In this document: positions 30,777 to 39,346 of the stretch, in pieces
Numbering within the stretch: position 1 is the stretch's first letter
How the letters are laid out: the number at the start of each line of letters is the position of its first letter
From: [Mycobacterium] fortunisiensis
Lineage (GTDB): Bacteria > Actinomycetota > Actinomycetes > Mycobacteriales > Mycobacteriaceae
Length of the DNA stretch: 64,000 nt
Reading direction: 5' to 3'
Assembly: GCF_019050325.1 (NCBI RefSeq)
Contig: NZ_VOMB01000010.1
Span: forward strand, 1-64,000
Notes under the pieces: model-generated
Told to the model about the DNA's origin: nothing
Seen by the model: only the letters and a program-made list of their open reading frames with translations
The model's database searches: none
Program-made: the position numbers and the translations under genes

Positions 30777-33209
30777 ATGCCGCAAGAGGATGAGGCGGGG
30801 GCCGAGGCTGCCGCGAGTGCTGAACAGTCTGTTCACGACGTGATCTTGGAACTGCTCGGAAGCGACGCCGCACTATCCGACGCCGCCAAGGATGTCGTCC
30901 TGGGTGCGCTGGCCGAGGTGGCCGGAGGCGTCGGGGAGTCTGCTGAGGATAAGCAAAATCAGCCCACCGCAACGTTTCTCGCCTCGATCGAAGTCTGCGG
31001 ATTCCGGGGCGTCGGCCCGGCCGCACGCCTGGACCTCTACCCGGCGCCGGGCTTGATGGTGGTCAGCGGCCGCAACGGCTCGGGAAAATCCAGCTTCGCC
31101 GAAGCGCTGGAGCTCACGCTCACCGGCACGAGCTACCGCTGGTTCAACAAGAAAGAGAGCCTGTGGTCGGAGGCCTGGCAGAACCTGCACCACCCCGACC
31201 CGTGCGAGATCCAGGTGGGGTTCACCCGCGAGGCCGCCGGCCCGTTCACCGTCGGGGTGCAGTGGAACGACGGCGCGACACTGGAGCACTGCACCACCTG
31301 GACCCAGACCGGCGGCGGCAAGCGCGTCGACGGCACCGGTGACCTCGGCTGGTCACGCGCCCTGGAACTGCACCGTCCGCTGCTGTCGTATGAAGAGCTC
31401 GGCCGGCTGTTCGACGGCGGGCCCTCGGCGCTGTACGACGCGCTGGCCAAACTGCTCGGCCTCGACGCGCTCGCCGACACCGAGAAGATCCTCACCGCAC
31501 GCCACAAAGCGATCAAGGCCGCCGACGACACTGCCGACGCCGAACGTAGACGGGTGCAGAAGGCCCTGAGTGAGCACACCGACGAACGTGCCGCGCGGGC
31601 CGCCAAACTCCTGCGCAAGCGCCCGGTGCCGCTCGACGAGGTGCGCGCCCTGGCCACCGGATCAGGGGAGGCGCAATCCGACGTCGTCCCGGCTTTGCGG
31701 GTGCTGGCCGAGCTCCCGACACCGACGCTGGATGCCGTGGCGGACGCCACCCGCCACCTGCGCACGGCGATCAAAGCCGCCGCCGACACCGCGACCGCCG
31801 CGATCGACCTCACCAGCCAACGCGTCGAGCTGCTACGCACCGCGCTGCGCTTCCACGACACGGCCGGCGACACCGACTGCCCGGTGTGTGCGCAGGGCCG
31901 GCTGGACGCCGCCTGGGTGGCCACCGCGCAGGACAGCATCACCAGCAGCGAAGATCTTCTGGACGAATACCGCGCCACCGCACAGCAACTCAAAACGGCA
32001 CGGTCCGGGCTGACCGCGATGATCCAGGAGCTTTCCGTGGTAGCCGAGGTGCCGGGCGTCGAACTTCCGGCGTGCCCGGCCTACAACGCCGCCGTGGCCG
32101 CTGCCCGCACGATCCCCGTCGGCGACGACGCGCTGTCGGCCCACGCCGAGACGACGCTGACCGAGGTGATCGCCGCCGCCGACACGCTGCGTGCACAGGC
32201 AGCCGACGAACTGGACCGTCGAGAAAGCGCGTGGGCGCCCGTCGCCGCGCAACTCGGCGGCTGGGTCGGCCTGGAAGAACAAGCCCGGGCGGACGACGAC
32301 GAACTCAAAGCCGTGGCCGCGGCCAAGAAATGGGTTAACGAGCACGCCGCTGCCTTCCGCAATCGGCGGCTCAAACCCATTGCCGCGCAAGCCCGTCACA
32401 TCTGGCATCAACTCCGGCAGGAAAGCAACGTCGACCTCGTCGAGATCTCCCTGGAAGGCACCGCCACCCGACGCAAGGTGGTGCTGGAAGGCGCGGTGGA
32501 CGGCAGGCCCACCAAGGCGCTGTCGGTGATGAGTCAGGGCGAGCTGCATGCCCTGGCGCTGGCGTTGTTCCTGCCGCGGGCCACCTCGCCCAAGAGCCCG
32601 TTCCGGTTCGTCGTCCTCGACGACCCGATCCAAGCCATGGACCCGTCGAAGATCGACGGCTTCGTCCAGGTGCTGAGCGGGATCGCGAAGACCCACCAGG
32701 TGATCGTCTTCTCCCACGACGACCGGCTGGCCTCGGTGATCCGCGACACCGGCGTCGACGCCCGACTGATCGAGGTGGTCCGCGAGACCGGTTCACGAGT
32801 CACCGTGCGCGACAACGTCAATCCCGCCCTGCGACATGTCGGTGACATCTTCGCCTTGCTCAAAGACGACCGGATGCCCGCGGACATCAAAGGTCGAGCC
32901 GCGCCGGCGCTGTTCCGGATGGCGCTGGAAGCCGCCGCCAAACAGGCCTTCTATGCCAAGGCGGCGCTGGCCGGCGACGCGCTGACGGAATGCGAAGACA
33001 GGTGGTTGTCGGCCAAGAAGACATCCAGCCGGCTGGCCCTGGCCGTCCACGGCAACGCCGCGACGGATCTGACCCCGTGGCTCAAGCCCGAACGTAAACG
33101 GGCCCTGCGGATCTGCAACGCCGGGGCACACGGGGACGCACAGCCGGTGTCCATCCACGATGCCCGGGATCTGGAGAAGACTGTGCGCGAAGTCCTGGCT
33201 TTGCGGTGA
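30777..33209 (+). CDS. zinc-hook ABC-type ATPase with possible C-terminal HEPN domain
   Basis: The 810-aa protein has the SMC/Rad50/RloC layout: Walker A GRNGSGKSS at ~98-106, a coiled-coil middle with a CPVC zinc hook at ~368, ABC signature MSQGELHALALAL at ~586, Walker B FVVLDDPIQAMD at ~615 and H-loop FSHDD at ~640. The last ~140 residues are helical and contain RICNAGAH near 778, an R-x6-H pattern like the HEPN ribonuclease motif. RloC anticodon nucleases combine these parts, so a phage-defence role is plausible. The stop overlaps a small partner gene as GTGA. The start at 30777 follows a -10 box by 6 nt. Confidence 0.82.
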   Translation: MPQEDEAGAEAAASAEQSVHDVILELLGSDAALSDAAKDVVLGALAEVAGGVGESAEDKQNQPTATFLASIEVCGFRGVGPAARLDLYPAPGLMVVSGRNGSGKSSFAEALELTLTGTSYRWFNKKESLWSEAWQNLHHPDPCEIQVGFTREAAGPFTVGVQWNDGATLEHCTTWTQTGGGKRVDGTGDLGWSRALELHRPLLSYEELGRLFDGGPSALYDALAKLLGLDALADTEKILTARHKAIKAADDTADAERRRVQKALSEHTDERAARAAKLLRKRPVPLDEVRALATGSGEAQSDVVPALRVLAELPTPTLDAVADATRHLRTAIKAAADTATAAIDLTSQRVELLRTALRFHDTAGDTDCPVCAQGRLDAAWVATAQDSITSSEDLLDEYRATAQQLKTARSGLTAMIQELSVVAEVPGVELPACPAYNAAVAAARTIPVGDDALSAHAETTLTEVIAAADTLRAQAADELDRRESAWAPVAAQLGGWVGLEEQARADDDELKAVAAAKKWVNEHAAAFRNRRLKPIAAQARHIWHQLRQESNVDLVEISLEGTATRRKVVLEGAVDGRPTKALSVMSQGELHALALALFLPRATSPKSPFRFVVLDDPIQAMDPSKIDGFVQVLSGIAKTHQVIVFSHDDRLASVIRDTGVDARLIEVVRETGSRVTVRDNVNPALRHVGDIFALLKDDRMPADIKGRAAPALFRMALEAAAKQAFYAKAALAGDALTECEDRWLSAKKTSSRLALAVHGNAATDLTPWLKPERKRALRICNAGAHGDAQPVSIHDARDLEKTVREVLALR

Positions 33210-33577
33210 ACGAGGTGAACGCCACGAACCTGCTCGGACAGGCGCAGCGCGTGCTGCGCGCACCCGGTGCGGCCGAGGGCTTGTCGTCCCGGGTGGCGGC
33301 GTTTCTCGCCCGCCAGGCGTTGGAGGAGATCATCGATCAGCGCTGCACGGCCCTCGATGCCCAGGCGACGTGGGCGAATGCGCGCAGCAAGCTGGTGGTG
33401 CTCAAATCCCTGGACACCGCGGAGGCCGCCGACCGGGCTGCGCTCGCCTGGAACCGGCTCAGCGTCGCCTGCCATGTGCACGCATTCGAGATGCAGCCGT
33501 CCACCGCGGAGATCGAGTACCTGTGTGGGGTGGTCGCATCGCTGATTCCGGCCGGTGGCGCCGGAAAAGAACTATGA
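33206..33577 (+). CDS. small helical partner of the zinc-hook ATPase
   Basis: The 123-aa protein begins at GTG 33206 and overlaps the ATPase stop as GTGA, so it is translated together with it. It is helical (LLGQAQRVL, SSRVAAFLARQALEEIIDQRC, ADRAALAWNRLSVACHVHAFE) and resembles the accessory helical proteins found next to defence ATPases. No catalytic motif is evident. It could be a HEPN/MNT-like or regulatory subunit; the function is inferred from position only. Confidence 0.65.
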   Translation: MNEVNATNLLGQAQRVLRAPGAAEGLSSRVAAFLARQALEEIIDQRCTALDAQATWANARSKLVVLKSLDTAEAADRAALAWNRLSVACHVHAFEMQPSTAEIEYLCGVVASLIPAGGAGKEL

Positions 33578-33584
33578 TTCGACC

Positions 33585-33992
33585 ATGGCTCGGGCCATGT
33601 CGGCGCTGTTGTCAGGGGTGGTGATCGCGGGGCTCGCCAGTGTCCCCGCGGCGACCGCGCATGCCGACCCCGCCCCGCCCTGCGCGTTCACCCTGTCGCC
33701 ACCGGCGGTCGTGCACGTCGACGGCGCCGCCATGGTCAGCGTGACGGTCACCCCGAGCGCCTGCGGCGCGCCGGCCGATCCCCGCTTCAGCGTCGCCTGC
33801 GTGCAGCGTCAGGACAACGCCTCACCCGTGCAATGCAATCAGGGCCGTGGAACCCAACCGGCCCAGGTGCTGGCGCCGTTCGAACCCGGAGCGACGTACG
33901 TGTCGACCGGCCGGGGCTGCGGCGGGTGGATGGGCATCGCCGAGATCGCCCCGCAGTGCCAGCTGCTCGGCCCGCTGTCCGCGCCTCTGTAA
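33585..33992 (+). CDS. small secreted protein
   Basis: The 135-aa product has a signal peptide of ~32 residues (hydrophobic SALLSGVVIAGLASVPAATA, cleaved near AHA-DP). The mature part has six cysteines and no recognised domain. ATG 33585 lies 6 nt after TATGAT (33573-33578), so the mRNA is probably leaderless. It is most likely exported by Sec to the cell envelope or medium. Confidence 0.75.
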   Translation: MARAMSALLSGVVIAGLASVPAATAHADPAPPCAFTLSPPAVVHVDGAAMVSVTVTPSACGAPADPRFSVACVQRQDNASPVQCNQGRGTQPAQVLAPFEPGATYVSTGRGCGGWMGIAEIAPQCQLLGPLSAPL

Positions 33993-33993
33993 T

Positions 33994-34191
33994 CGCCCGG
34001 ACCTGGCGCGCCCCGGTCTGTCGCTGCTGGCCACCGAGGACCCCTACATCGGGGCGAACGACACCCGCGGGCGAGCAGCGGCCCGCGCGGGCGCTGACAC
34101 CGTGGAGCTGGACGGGCTGGGCCACTGGTGGATGGTCCAGGACCCGCAGCGGGGCGCGGCACTGTCGGCGTTCTGGGAAACCCTCGAATAA
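33994..34191 (+). pseudogene. C-terminal remnant of an alpha/beta hydrolase
   Basis: The 65 codons match the end of an alpha/beta hydrolase: LSLLATEDPYIG (the strand with the catalytic acid) and LDGLGHWWMVQDPQ (with the catalytic His), then the final helix. The first 200 or so residues with the nucleophile Ser are missing; the secreted-protein gene occupies their place. Confidence 0.7.
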
Positions 34192-34292
34192 CGCCGCGAC
34201 GTCGCCCGCTGTTTACCCGCGCGCCCCCGCCTGCTCACCCGGTCACGCCAAGCTCTCGGGCGACGCGTCGGCACAACTGAAGAGGGTGACGG

Positions 34293-36623
34293 ATGAGTTC
34301 GAGCAGAGTGCGCGCAGCGGTCGCGGCCACTGTCGGAACGCTGATCCTGGCGGGCTGCAGCACCGAGTCCACCGAAGACGAGCGGCCCACCGACACCGCC
34401 CTGAAAGCGACCTCACCGATCGAGTGGAATCTGCCGGCCGACCAGAGCTACCACCGCACCGCCACCTACCCGGTATATCTGAACCGAGCGGCCGAAGAAC
34501 CGGCCGAGACGGAGACCGTCGCCGAGATCTCCACCGTCACCCCCGACGGCAACACCCTCATCTACACCGATGCCGCCGCCAAACGCATCGGCTTCCTCGA
34601 CATCGGTGACCCCGCCAAACCGGTTGGTGTCGGCACACTTTCGCTGGCCGAACTGGGACACCAGGACGATCAGCCCACCTCGGTCGCCGCGGTCGGCGAA
34701 TTCGTCCTCGTCGTCGTCGACACCACCGGCGGCGACTTCGCGCACCCCTCCGGACGGCTCGACGTCGTCAGCACCGCCGACCGGACCCGGGTACACAGCA
34801 TCGATCTGGCCGGCCAGCCCGACTCGATCGCGATCAGTCCCGACGGCGCCTTCGCCGCGATCGCGATGGAAAATCAGCGCGACGAGGAGTTCACCCCGAC
34901 CGACAAATCCGAAGGCGACCTGCCGCAGCCGCCCACCGGATTCATCCAATTGATCGGCCTCGCAGGCACTCCGAACACCTGGACGCCGCGCCGGGTCGAC
35001 TTCGACGTCGACGCCGCCCGTGCCGCCGGCCTGGACACCCCCGAAGACCTCGAACCGGAATACGTCAGCGTCAACTCCCGCGGCCAGGTCGCGGTGACCC
35101 TGCAGGAGAACAACGGCATCGCCGTCATCGACGGCCACTCCGGCCAGGTGCAGAAAATCTTCAGCGCCGGAAGCGAATCCGTCGACGGCATCGACACCAA
35201 AGAGGACGACGTGATCGACCAGACCGGCTCGATCACCGACACCCCGCGCGAACCGGATGCCATCGGCTGGATCGGTGACGACCACCTCGCCACCGCCAAC
35301 GAGGGCGACTGGAAGGGCGGCACCCGCGGCTGGACCATCTTCGACGCCGCCACCGGTGACGTGGTGTGGGACGCCGGCACCTCATTCGAACAACTCGCGG
35401 TGCGCACCGGCCTGCACATCGAAAGCCGCGCCGAGGCCAAAGGTCCCGAACCGGAGGGCTTGGCGATCACCGAGCTCGGCGGCACACCCGTCGCCCTGAT
35501 CGCCTCGGAGCGCAGCAACTTCGTCGCCGTCTACGACGTCAGCGACCCCAAGGCGCCCAAGTTCCGGCAGATCCTGCCGACCACCCCCGGCCCCGAGGGC
35601 ATCTTGGCGATCCCGTCGCGCAACCTGCTGGCCATCTCCTCGGAGGCCGACGACGCCGAGGCGCGAGTGCGGGCCTCGGTCACGCTCTACGGCCACGGCG
35701 AAACCTTCGCCGGCACAGGAAAACCGAGCTTTCCCTCGATCGTCTCCGGCGACCTCGACGGCGCACCGATCGGGTGGGGCGCGCTCGGCGCGTTGTCTGC
35801 CGACCCGCGCAACGACGACCGGCTCTACACCGCCACCGACCTCGCCTACGGCCCGGCCCGCGTCCTCGGCGTCGACGTGGCGCAGGAACCGGCCCTGATC
35901 GACACCGAATTGCCGATCACCAAAGACGGTAAGCCCGTCACCCTCGACATCGAGGGATTGTCCGCCCGCCCCGACGGCGGCTTCGTGCTGGCAGTCGAAG
36001 GCGAGGACGGTCCCGGCAATCAACTCGTCTACGTCGACGCAGCGGGGAAGATCGAGAAGCGGGTGCCGCTGCCCAAAGACATTGCGGCACAGCTCGGCAG
36101 CCAAGGACTCGAAGGCGTTGCCGTCCACGGCGATGTGGTCTGGGTGGCGCTGCAGCGCGAGCTCAAAACCGACCCCAAAGGCGTAGCCCGCCTCGGGCGC
36201 TACACCCCTGACGGTGACAGGTGGGAATGGTTCGGCTATCAGCTGGAAACCACGACCGCCGCGGACGACTGGATCGGGCTGTCCGAGATCACCGTGCACA
36301 ACGGCGAATTGCTGGTGCTGGAACGCGACAAACTCAACGGACCCGACGCCCGGGTGAAAGCGCTGTACCGGGTGGCCATCCCCGACGGCGCGGGCGTGAC
36401 GGCATCCACCCAGCCCCCGCGCGTGCTGCCGAAGACGTTGGTCCGCAATCTGCTGCCGGATCTGCGGGCCACCAACGGCTATGTGCAGGAGAAGGTCGAA
36501 GGCGTCGCGGTCGCCGGCAACCAAAACCTGTACGTCGTCACCGACAACGACGGCCTCGAGGACGCCAACGGGGAGACGGTGCTGTTCAACCTCGGCCCGG
36601 TCGCTGAGGCGTCGACGGTGTAG
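34293..36623 (+). CDS. lipoprotein, beta-propeller with esterase/phytase-like domain
   Basis: The 776-aa protein has a lipoprotein signal with LILAGC (Cys22). The N-terminal ~400 residues form a beta-propeller-like repeat region (phrases such as YTDAAAKRIGFLDIGDPAKPVGVG and LDVVSTADRTRVHSIDLAG), and the C-terminal half fits the esterase-like phytase domain (IEGLSARPDGGFVLAVEGEDG; EGVAV repeated later). It should be anchored on the outer face of the membrane and may hydrolyse phosphate esters. The start at 34293 has GAAGAGGGTGACGG just upstream. It appears monocistronic. Confidence 0.78.
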   Translation: MSSSRVRAAVAATVGTLILAGCSTESTEDERPTDTALKATSPIEWNLPADQSYHRTATYPVYLNRAAEEPAETETVAEISTVTPDGNTLIYTDAAAKRIGFLDIGDPAKPVGVGTLSLAELGHQDDQPTSVAAVGEFVLVVVDTTGGDFAHPSGRLDVVSTADRTRVHSIDLAGQPDSIAISPDGAFAAIAMENQRDEEFTPTDKSEGDLPQPPTGFIQLIGLAGTPNTWTPRRVDFDVDAARAAGLDTPEDLEPEYVSVNSRGQVAVTLQENNGIAVIDGHSGQVQKIFSAGSESVDGIDTKEDDVIDQTGSITDTPREPDAIGWIGDDHLATANEGDWKGGTRGWTIFDAATGDVVWDAGTSFEQLAVRTGLHIESRAEAKGPEPEGLAITELGGTPVALIASERSNFVAVYDVSDPKAPKFRQILPTTPGPEGILAIPSRNLLAISSEADDAEARVRASVTLYGHGETFAGTGKPSFPSIVSGDLDGAPIGWGALGALSADPRNDDRLYTATDLAYGPARVLGVDVAQEPALIDTELPITKDGKPVTLDIEGLSARPDGGFVLAVEGEDGPGNQLVYVDAAGKIEKRVPLPKDIAAQLGSQGLEGVAVHGDVVWVALQRELKTDPKGVARLGRYTPDGDRWEWFGYQLETTTAADDWIGLSEITVHNGELLVLERDKLNGPDARVKALYRVAIPDGAGVTASTQPPRVLPKTLVRNLLPDLRATNGYVQEKVEGVAVAGNQNLYVVTDNDGLEDANGETVLFNLGPVAEASTV

Positions 36624-36634
36624 TGGGCGGTGAC

Positions 36635-36704
36635 CTGTGTCGAACGTGCAGTCTTTCCTGACGAAACGTCGAAAATATCTGGAAAGGCTGCACATTCGTC
36701 ACAG
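36635..36704. repeat. dispersed ~70-bp palindromic repeat, copy E
   Basis: The arms extend 24 bp with three mismatches: left CTGTGTCGAACGTGCAGTCT plus TTCC, right GGAAAGGCTGCACATTCGTC plus ACAG. It begins 12 bp after the phytase-like gene stop, a terminator-like position. Confidence 0.88.
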
Positions 36705-36796
36705 CGGGTGGAGCACGATGCCGCCGCTGGGTCCTGATTTCAGGACGCGGGTGACATCGATCTGAGTTTCAGGGTGAACGTACCGGCCCGCGTGTC

Positions 36797-37882
36797 ATGA
36801 TGACGCGCATGAGGACGGCGGTGCTGATCCGGTCCGACAAGCTACTGATCTTCGGTGGCCTGGCAATCTGTGTGGTGGCGGGGCTGTCGCACTACGGCGG
36901 CTGGCCGCATCTCGTCGGCTTCGCCGTCAGCGCACTGGCAGTCACCGTGCTGGCCTCCCTCGTCGGCCTGGCCGTCGACCAACTCGGGGACCGGTTCGGC
37001 CCCGGGGCCACCGGGGTGCTGCAGTCCGCGCTCGGCAACCTGCCGGAGTTGTTCATCTGCATCTTCGCGCTCAAGGCCGGGCTGGTCGATGTGGTGCGGG
37101 CCGCGCTGATCGGTTCCATCCTGGCCAACCTGCTGCTGGTGCTGGGCCTGGCATTCCTCGTCGGCGGGCTGCGGCACGGGCCGCAGAAACTCGGCTCGGC
37201 CCAGGTCCGGACCATCCTGGTGCTGATGGTGCTCTCGGTGACCGCCATGGCGATTCCGTCCATCGCGCACGAGGTGCACGCCCCGGCCTCCGAGCACGAA
37301 GTGTCGTTCTCGATGATCGTGTCGGTGGTGCTGCTGGTGCTGTTCGCGCTGAGCCTGCCGTATTCGTTGCGGCGCGAGAAGACCGGTCACGCTGCCCCGC
37401 AGCCGCACAAAGAGCCACCGCGCTGGCCGGTCGGCTTGGCCATCGGCATGCTGGCCGTCGCCGGAGCCTCGGCCGCATTCGTCTCGGACTGGTTCGTCGC
37501 CGCTCTGGAACCGGCGATGGAATCGCTGCACATCTCCCAGGCCTTCGCCGGTCTGGTGATCGTGGCGATCGCCGGCAACGCGGTCGAAAACGTCGTCGGG
37601 GTGCAGATGGCGGCCCGCAATCAGGCTGAGTACGCCTTTTCGCTGATCCTGAACAGCCCGATCCAGATCGCCCTGGTGCTGGCCCCGGTACTGGTGCTGG
37701 TCAGCCATTTCTTCGGGCTGGCTGCACTGACCCTGGTGTTCGGGCCGATGCTCATCGTCGCGCTGCTGGTCGCGGTGGTGCTGGCCGCGATCATCGCCTT
37801 CGACGGCGAGTCCACCTGGCTAGAGGGCGCGGCGCTGATCGCGTTGTACTGCATCGTCGCCGCGTCGTTCTGGTGGGGCTGA
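36797..37882 (+). CDS. CaCA-family cation/proton antiporter
   Basis: The 361-aa protein has about 11 membrane segments in two halves. The paired alpha-repeats of Ca2+:cation exchangers are visible: GNLPELFICIFALKAG at about residues 74-90 and GNAVENVVGVQMA at about 260-272. It should exchange Ca2+ or other cations for H+ across the cytoplasmic membrane (ChaA/Cax type). The start may be any of the ATGs at 36797, 36800 or 36809. There is no operon partner upstream; the VapBC module follows 40 bp later with its own control region. Confidence 0.88.
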   Translation: MMTRMRTAVLIRSDKLLIFGGLAICVVAGLSHYGGWPHLVGFAVSALAVTVLASLVGLAVDQLGDRFGPGATGVLQSALGNLPELFICIFALKAGLVDVVRAALIGSILANLLLVLGLAFLVGGLRHGPQKLGSAQVRTILVLMVLSVTAMAIPSIAHEVHAPASEHEVSFSMIVSVVLLVLFALSLPYSLRREKTGHAAPQPHKEPPRWPVGLAIGMLAVAGASAAFVSDWFVAALEPAMESLHISQAFAGLVIVAIAGNAVENVVGVQMAARNQAEYAFSLILNSPIQIALVLAPVLVLVSHFFGLAALTLVFGPMLIVALLVAVVLAAIIAFDGESTWLEGAALIALYCIVAASFWWG

Positions 37883-37891
37883 CGCGTGCTA

Positions 37892-37919
37892 GGTACCATG
37901 CAAAGGGTAGAAAGGTACC
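37892..37919 (+). promoter_or_regulatory. paired GGTACC sites before vapBC
   Basis: Two GGTACC palindromes (37892-37897 and 37914-37919) are spaced 22 bp apart, i.e. about two helical turns, immediately upstream of the vapB start. They look like the VapB/VapBC operator. Confidence 0.5.
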
Positions 37920-37922
37920 ACC

Positions 37923-38165
37923 ATGGCGCTCAACATCAAGGACACCTCGGTACACGATGCGGTCAAGCAGATCGCGCAGATCACCGGCGAGTCGCAAGCG
38001 CAGGCGGTGGCGACGGCAGTCAACGAACGCCTGGCCCGGCTGCGGCAAGATGATCTCGCGACCCGATTGCTCGCCATCGGCGACAAGGCGGCCAACCGGA
38101 TGAGCCCGGAAACCAAACAGTTCGACCACGCCGACCTGTACGACGAGAATGGGCTGCCGGTGTGA
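37923..38165 (+). CDS. vapB: VapB antitoxin
   Basis: The 80-aa protein is of the PSK-type VapB family: an N-terminal DNA-binding part ([23 protein letters not shown]) and a C-terminal toxin-binding tail. It should bind and inhibit the VapC next door and repress the operon. The vapC start overlaps the stop as GTGA. Both genes are intact, in contrast to the broken pair at 22.6 kb. Confidence 0.88.
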   Translation: MALNIKDTSVHDAVKQIAQITGESQAQAVATAVNERLARLRQDDLATRLLAIGDKAANRMSPETKQFDHADLYDENGLPV

Positions 38166-38554
38166 TCATCGATACCTCGGCGATCATTGCCATCCTCAAA
38201 GCAGAAGATGACGCCGCGCTCTACGCCGCTGCCATCGCGTCGGCCGGCACGCGAAGACTTTCCGCCGCAAGTTATCTCGAATGTGGGATCGTTGCCGACT
38301 CCCAGCGCAACCCGATCATCAGCAGAAGCCTTGACGAGCTGATCGAGGAAGCCGATGTTGTGATCGAACCGGTGACCGAGCGGCAGGCCCGACTGGCACG
38401 TGCGGCCTACCTGGACTTCGGCAAGGGCAGCGGCCATCCTGCTGGACTGAATTTCGGCGATTGTCTCGCGTATGCGTTGGCGGAGGATCTTCGAGAGCCG
38501 CTGCTATGGAAGGGCGACGATTTTGGCCATACCGGCGTCCAATCAGCCCTCTGA
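38162..38554 (+). CDS. vapC: VapC toxin, PIN-domain ribonuclease
   Basis: The 130-aa protein is a single PIN domain. Acidic catalytic residues are visible: D4 in IIDTSA, E in [10 protein letters not shown] (~41), D in [12 protein letters not shown] (~100) and D in LWKGDDF (~120). PIN toxins cleave structured RNAs such as tRNA or 23S rRNA when free of VapB. The GTG start overlaps the vapB stop by 4 bp. Confidence 0.92.
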   Translation: MIIDTSAIIAILKAEDDAALYAAAIASAGTRRLSAASYLECGIVADSQRNPIISRSLDELIEEADVVIEPVTERQARLARAAYLDFGKGSGHPAGLNFGDCLAYALAEDLREPLLWKGDDFGHTGVQSAL

Positions 38555-38635
38555 CCGCAGGAGCATTTCCCGTCATGGACACGGGTAGCCGGCCGTTAAG
38601 GTTCCAGGAAGACCGGTAGGGGGAAAGAAGTGATC

Positions 38636-39337
38636 ATGCAGCTGGCACATCGATCTGTGCGCAGCGCCGCTGCGTTGCTCGTAGCCGTCGTGTCGCTGTC
38701 GGCGTGCAGCGGCAGCGAGAAGCCCGTGTCGCTCGAGGACATCATCAAAGACCACGTGCCGAGCCCCGCGAGGACACCCACCGCTCCAGTGGGTGATGCC
38801 ATGGGAGATCCGAACGCCTGCACGCACTTCGACGGGCCGTTGCTCGATATACCGTCACGTGGCGCCGGGGAGCCGCAACTGCGGGTACCCGAAACGGAAG
38901 GATGGAACCGCACCACCAAACTCGACAGCGAAATGGTCCGATTCGTCCTCGTGAACACCGACCTCGTGGCCAATCAGTTCGCCCCCAATATCGTGGTCAC
39001 GCTGGAGGACGCCCCCAAGGCTGATGTGCAGACCATTTTCACCCAACAACACGCGAATCTGGTGAAGTTGGCGGGGGCGAAGAACCTCACATCCGAGTCG
39101 GCGACGGTCTGCGGGCTGCCGGCCGAGACCATCAAGTTCACCGCTGATCCGACCGGCCCCGGGGCGCATGGTCGCGTGTTGACCGTGTTGTCGGTGCCCA
39201 CCGTCGTCGGCGGCCACCAGTACTTGGTCACCGCGACCGTGCAGACAACTGACCCGGACAATCCGACCTACCAGCACGACGCCAAGGCTCTCCTGGATGG
39301 ATTCCAGGTGCTGCCACCTCAAAGCGGTGCGCCGTGA
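38636..39337 (+). CDS. LpqN/LpqT-family lipoprotein
   Basis: The 233-aa protein has a lipoprotein signal with a SLSAC lipobox (Cys24), then a linker and an LpqN-like domain (about residues 75-230; EGWNRTTKLDSEMVRFVLVNTD and FQVLPP at the end). LpqN-type proteins are mycobacterial envelope lipoproteins tied to lipid transport. I chose ATG 38636; GTG 38630 would only add two residues. GGGGGA precedes it. It is probably a single gene. Confidence 0.82.
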   Translation: MQLAHRSVRSAAALLVAVVSLSACSGSEKPVSLEDIIKDHVPSPARTPTAPVGDAMGDPNACTHFDGPLLDIPSRGAGEPQLRVPETEGWNRTTKLDSEMVRFVLVNTDLVANQFAPNIVVTLEDAPKADVQTIFTQQHANLVKLAGAKNLTSESATVCGLPAETIKFTADPTGPGAHGRVLTVLSVPTVVGGHQYLVTATVQTTDPDNPTYQHDAKALLDGFQVLPPQSGAP

Positions 39338-39346
39338 CGGTGTGAA

